Assembly (NCBI GenBank): GCA_051877575.1
Contig: JBJEJA010000034.1
Span: 183,919 to 247,918 of the forward strand
DNA: 64,000 bases
From: UBA2882 sp051877575
GTDB taxonomy: Bacteria; Bacillota; Clostridia; Lachnospirales; Lachnospiraceae
Direction: 5' to 3'
In this document: in pieces, positions 61,337 through 64,000 of the stretch
How positions within the stretch are numbered: the stretch's first letter is position 1
Layout: every line of letters starts with the position of its first letter
Made by a program: the position numbers and the translations under genes
Notes under the pieces: generated by a model
Databases searched by the model: none
Seen by the model: only the letters and a program-made list of their open reading frames with translations
What the model was told of the DNA's origin: nothing

Positions 61337-62263
61337 ATGAAGAAAAAATATATATCTGATGAGTGGAAATTAAAGAAAAAAGGTCACGAAAACTTTGATT
61401 TTGTAGATGTGGCGGTTAATGATGACAATTTGCTTTTTATAGATCCGTGTTTAATTGAAAGATGGAATGATGCATGGGCTATCAAAGCAATGAAGCATAT
61501 AAACTCATATTTTGATAATTTGTTCAAAGCATATAGTACGGGCAATAGAAAAGATATGAGATGTTTGCTGTCACATGCGGGGGAGCAAAATGCAACCAGA
61601 TTGGGATATGGTAATGGCGATAACGGCAAAGGTAATACAGCTGATGGTTTATTGGAGATATTTCAACCATTGGAGCAATTGATAAGTTCAATTAAAACAA
61701 TTGGAAAAGCGGAAGATTTGCCTTTGTTGATACCAGGCTTCGCAGAAGATGGCATGTCGGATTTACTTACAAACATTCTTCATGAATGTTTGAATGAATT
61801 TACAATGGAGCAAATGCATAAATATGGCATTCAAAGTAATGGCACAAAAACGTTTTACACATGGGACATGCATGCTGGTGAATGGAAGAAGGTTGAGAAA
61901 CCTGTTTGTTTTGTTAATGGCAAAGAACTGCTTCTTGTTCCTAAAAATATTGTTAGAAAGAACTATTTGTTTGGAGTGAGTCAGTATTTTACAAGAATTA
62001 TTTTGGAGAGAATGATTGATGAAGGTGGTTATCGAGATGCTGACGGAAAGGCAATACCTAAGAAAGAGATTGTAAAATCCAGAAGATATTCTGGTGAACA
62101 TTGGCAATATGATGAGACAATTAAGTATACAGTAGAGAACAATGATGCATTAGACGAGTACCATCGAAAGCTACCGGGATTCTACATGGAACATGGGAAA
62201 TCCATGACAGATGAGGATCTTGATTTTGTAATTTATGGATATGTAGTTGCTAAAAGTGCATAA
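61337..62263 (+). CDS. Hypothetical cargo protein, 308 residues
   Basis: No family recognised with confidence. Visible features: NLLFIDPCLIERWNDAWA near the N-terminus, then LLSHAGEQNATRLGYGNGDN with GKGNTADGLLEIF (glycine-rich, nucleotide-like turn), IPGFAEDGMSDLLTNILHEC, and a basic C-terminal half. It has no membrane segment. The FIDP plus LGY-G motif resembles conserved unnamed proteins I recall from mobile elements. Possible defence or regulatory role; unproven. Confidence 0.45.
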   Translation: MKKKYISDEWKLKKKGHENFDFVDVAVNDDNLLFIDPCLIERWNDAWAIKAMKHINSYFDNLFKAYSTGNRKDMRCLLSHAGEQNATRLGYGNGDNGKGNTADGLLEIFQPLEQLISSIKTIGKAEDLPLLIPGFAEDGMSDLLTNILHECLNEFTMEQMHKYGIQSNGTKTFYTWDMHAGEWKKVEKPVCFVNGKELLLVPKNIVRKNYLFGVSQYFTRIILERMIDEGGYRDADGKAIPKKEIVKSRRYSGEHWQYDETIKYTVENNDALDEYHRKLPGFYMEHGKSMTDEDLDFVIYGYVVAKSA

Positions 62264-62372
62264 TTGAATTTTGGCGCTGTGGATTGATAAAATCTACAGC
62301 GTCAGTTGCAAGATGATAAATCCAAGTGTATAGTTTTGGGCTGGAAAATATACTATGAGAAGGAGATAGGGG

Positions 62373-63485
62373 ATGAATTTTGGAATTTTATTGATAATGT
62401 GTATAATAAGTGCTTGCATGGGGATGGTGATAGGGGCAATTATATTTCGTAGGCCAATAAAAATTGAATTTAAAATATCTCCTTTTGATAGTTTTATGTA
62501 TGCATTTGGGATGTTTTTTGTTATAACCATGGTAATGGCACTTGAACTTTCAATAAATCAATGGAATCTGCTTTATTTTAACCCTGCTGGTTGGTGGTCG
62601 AAGTTTCTAAGTCGTGCAATTGATTGTGGGGTATTAGTAGCAATAGCTTTACCATTATTGTCGATATTATTCGGAAAGTGGATAATGGGTTTTAATTTAG
62701 ATTTATGTAATGGATATAGCATAAATGCTGTTAAAATTTATTATTCCATAGTAATAGTTGCTAATTGTATATGGTTTTTAGTAATGGCTGGACCTGGAAT
62801 TGTAAATGATAGTCCAGAAGCACAAAGTATACTTAACAGAGTTATAATATGGATGTTAAATGTAGGAGGTACTTGGGCTGGTATAGGCTTTCATTGTGAA
62901 GGAAGAATAAGTGAAGAATTGAAGAATATTAAAAAAAGTAAAAAGAAGAAGAATATCAAAGAAGCATTGGTGTATAGTATTCCATTTGCAATTGCTTTTA
63001 TTGCAAATGGCTGTTTGCTATTAGTGCAAACGTTAGATGTAAAATGGATGCAAGAGACGTTTGCTTTAATATATTGGATCGTTATGAGTGGTTTAGTGGG
63101 AATGATTTTATCGGTTTGGATAATGAAGTGCATAGAATATCCGTCAGAGAGAAGAAGCAATCGAAAATTGGCAAAAGCAATTAGCCAAATGAATAATAAA
63201 AATATAGTGAATGAAAGTTATCAAACAATACAGTATTCATTGTTAAATCAGGAAACTCAGAAGTATTTACTAATTCATGAACGAAATGTAATATGGTTAG
63301 GACATGAAGAAGAAATTAGTAGTTGTTTTGGAGAACGAAAAGAACCGGTAGAAAAATTCAATTATGAAGAATGTAAGGAGTACTTGGCTAAACTTAGAGA
63401 GGATAGAAGAGAATGTGTTCGAAAAGGATATATTTCATGTGAAGAAGATGTAAAAAAACAATTGCTTGAGCAGAATCAAGAATAA
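62373..63485 (+). CDS. Hypothetical membrane protein, about seven membrane helices
   Basis: 370 residues from ATG 62373 (GAAGGAGATAGGGG upstream). About seven hydrophobic segments (near 3-24, 40-62, 83-103, 118-138, 152-172, 196-218, 228-250), then a charged cytoplasmic tail of about 110 residues (EEISSCFGERKEPVEKFNYE). I do not recognise a family. Membrane effectors are common partners in anti-phage operons, but this is only context. Confidence 0.5.
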   Translation: MNFGILLIMCIISACMGMVIGAIIFRRPIKIEFKISPFDSFMYAFGMFFVITMVMALELSINQWNLLYFNPAGWWSKFLSRAIDCGVLVAIALPLLSILFGKWIMGFNLDLCNGYSINAVKIYYSIVIVANCIWFLVMAGPGIVNDSPEAQSILNRVIIWMLNVGGTWAGIGFHCEGRISEELKNIKKSKKKKNIKEALVYSIPFAIAFIANGCLLLVQTLDVKWMQETFALIYWIVMSGLVGMILSVWIMKCIEYPSERRSNRKLAKAISQMNNKNIVNESYQTIQYSLLNQETQKYLLIHERNVIWLGHEEEISSCFGERKEPVEKFNYEECKEYLAKLREDRRECVRKGYISCEEDVKKQLLEQNQE

Positions 63486-63507
63486 AACGATAAAGAGACA
63501 CTGATAT

Positions 63508-63534
63508 TGCCTCATCTCATGGAGAGATGAGGCA
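63508..63534. terminator. Terminator-like hairpin between convergent genes
   Basis: TGCCTCATCTC (63508-63518) with GAGATGAGGCA (63524-63534), 5-base loop; no strong T run. Confidence 0.45.
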
Positions 63535-63540
63535 TATGTG

Positions 63541-63780
63541 TTAAAACACTTCCAAACTATCCTCAGCATCCACCCATGCCTGCATCTCGCCATTCAGTGC
63601 AAGCCTTGCATATTCAAGCGGATTATCAATCGCTAGAGCATTCAGGCATCGCTGAGAATTAGGAGTAGTACATATTCTGGATTCCACCTGATTGCAGTCA
63701 ATCCGGAGGATGTAGCCGTTATAATGGTTAATATCTATGCTGTTATGCATCGGGTTATATTCTGCGTGTATCAATTTCAT
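63541..63780 (-). CDS. DUF6061-like small protein near the right end
   Basis: 79 residues from the ATG at 63778-63780 (AAAGGACGG upstream on the minus strand). MKLIHAEYNPMHNSIDINHY and NPLEYARLALNGEMQAWVD match small proteins common in Clostridial integrative elements, named DUF6061. Function unknown. Beyond it (63781-63943) is AT-rich DNA with a perfect palindrome AAGCCCATGGGCTT at 63815-63828 and no gene. Confidence 0.55.
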   Translation of the reverse strand: MKLIHAEYNPMHNSIDINHYNGYILRIDCNQVESRICTTPNSQRCLNALAIDNPLEYARLALNGEMQAWVDAEDSLEVF

Positions 63781-63943
63781 TGTTATCCGTCCTTTCATTG
63801 AACTTGGAGGTAAAAAGCCCATGGGCTTATTTTGGACTTGAAAAACTTTTGAAATAGATATAATAGTCACAAAATGTAACATTATACAAAATTAATCATC
63901 ACTAGAAATATTTAAAATAATACAATTTGTGATATTAACAGTT

Positions 63944-63970
63944 GTGTTGCTACTATCATTGAGTAATTAA
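63944..63970 (+). repeat. attR: displaced tuf 3' end
   Basis: GTGTTGCTAC-TATC-ATTGAGTAATTAA. Read in the tuf frame it encodes V A T I I E and stop. It marks the right end of the element. Confidence 0.85.
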
Positions 63971-64000
63971 CAGAATTACAGTAAATTCAAGGCTTCCAAG

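Larger units (their letters stand above)
50669..63970 (+). mobile_element. Integrative mobilizable element inserted in the 3' end of tuf (about 13.3 kb)
   Basis: Bounded by 27-bp direct repeats (25 of 27 identical). The inside has the standard order of a mobilizable element: minus-strand integrase next to the tuf-side end, XRE repressor, excisionase-like HTH gene, oriT-like hairpin, MobV-like relaxase, cargo. No conjugation machinery, so it must borrow a helper. The right copy encodes VATIIE-stop, the tuf C-terminus, with different codons (ACT ATC against ACA ATT). This shows tuf was split and its end restored by the element. The right end lies 30 bases before the window edge, so the downstream chromosomal junction is hardly visible. 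Confidence 0.85.

Noticed and set aside
1..64000. rRNA, tRNA and CRISPR arrays
   Set aside because: No cloverleaf, conserved rRNA segment or regularly spaced repeat was seen by eye.

Overview
Organism and setting. The window reads as a chromosome segment of a motile, low-to-mid GC Gram-positive of the Clostridia, most like Lachnospiraceae (Roseburia/Eubacterium type). The reasons are the strong AGGAGG ribosome binding sites, the FliW-CsrA-FlaG-FliD-FliS flagellar order, the short two-domain flagellin, the zinc-type L33, and the rpoBC and str operons followed by tuf. The genus is inferred; no 16S gene is present. Region 1 (1-4.86 kb) is a late flagellar operon: flgL 3' end, fliW, csrA, flaG, fliD, fliS and a FlgN-like gene. 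Region 2 (4.9-22.75 kb) is a large glycan or flagellin-modification island ending at the flagellin gene. It starts with a LicD/CDP-glycerol-transferase-like fusion. A conspicuously AT-rich block (about 7.4-16.5 kb) follows, with a GT4 glycosyltransferase, a DUF4422 protein, two methyltransferases, a beta-propeller protein, a GT2 and a WbsX-like protein. Seven proteins of the island, six of them in this block, carry the same small Rossmann-like domain fused at one end. A DUF3990/XRE toxin-antitoxin-like pair, a second DUF4422 protein, a sugar epimerase and two tandem IspD/TarI-like cytidylyltransferases complete the island. The flagellin gene has a sigma-28-like promoter and a leader hairpin presenting GGA in its loop, as expected of a CsrA target. 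Region 3 (22.8-32.7 kb) holds a DUF3880/CgeB-like glycosyltransferase, two tandem GT2-TPR proteins on the minus strand, two small regulators, UDP-galactopyranose mutase, an acyl-CoA carboxylase subunit, a CMP-sugar synthetase-HAD fusion and a second FliD-like protein. 

Region 4 (32.8-50.76 kb) is housekeeping: rpmG-secE-nusG, rplK-rplA, a CapA-family gene, rplJ-rplL with an L10 leader, rpoB-rpoC, rpsL-rpsG-fusA-tuf. Most transcription units have a recognisable promoter or terminator. 

Region 5 (50.67-63.97 kb) is an integrative mobilizable element inserted into the 3' end of tuf. The last 27 bp of tuf and its flank recur at 63944-63970 with two mismatches, and the right copy still encodes the tuf C-terminus VATIIE plus stop with different synonymous codons. 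The element carries a tyrosine integrase, an XRE repressor, an excisionase-like small protein, an oriT-like hairpin, a MobV-like relaxase, and no type IV secretion genes. Its cargo is a TetR-controlled redox/hydrolase operon, an AAA ATPase plus TOPRIM-like pair flanked by 15-bp inverted repeats (candidate anti-phage module), unrecognised proteins including one with about seven membrane segments, and a DUF6061-like gene at the right end. 

How it works together: the left half builds the filament cap, chaperones, flagellin and probably the glycan put on flagellin or the cell surface, with FliW/CsrA controlling flagellin translation. The right half is core gene expression interrupted by a mobile element that has remade the tuf 3' end. 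No rRNA, tRNA or CRISPR array was seen.
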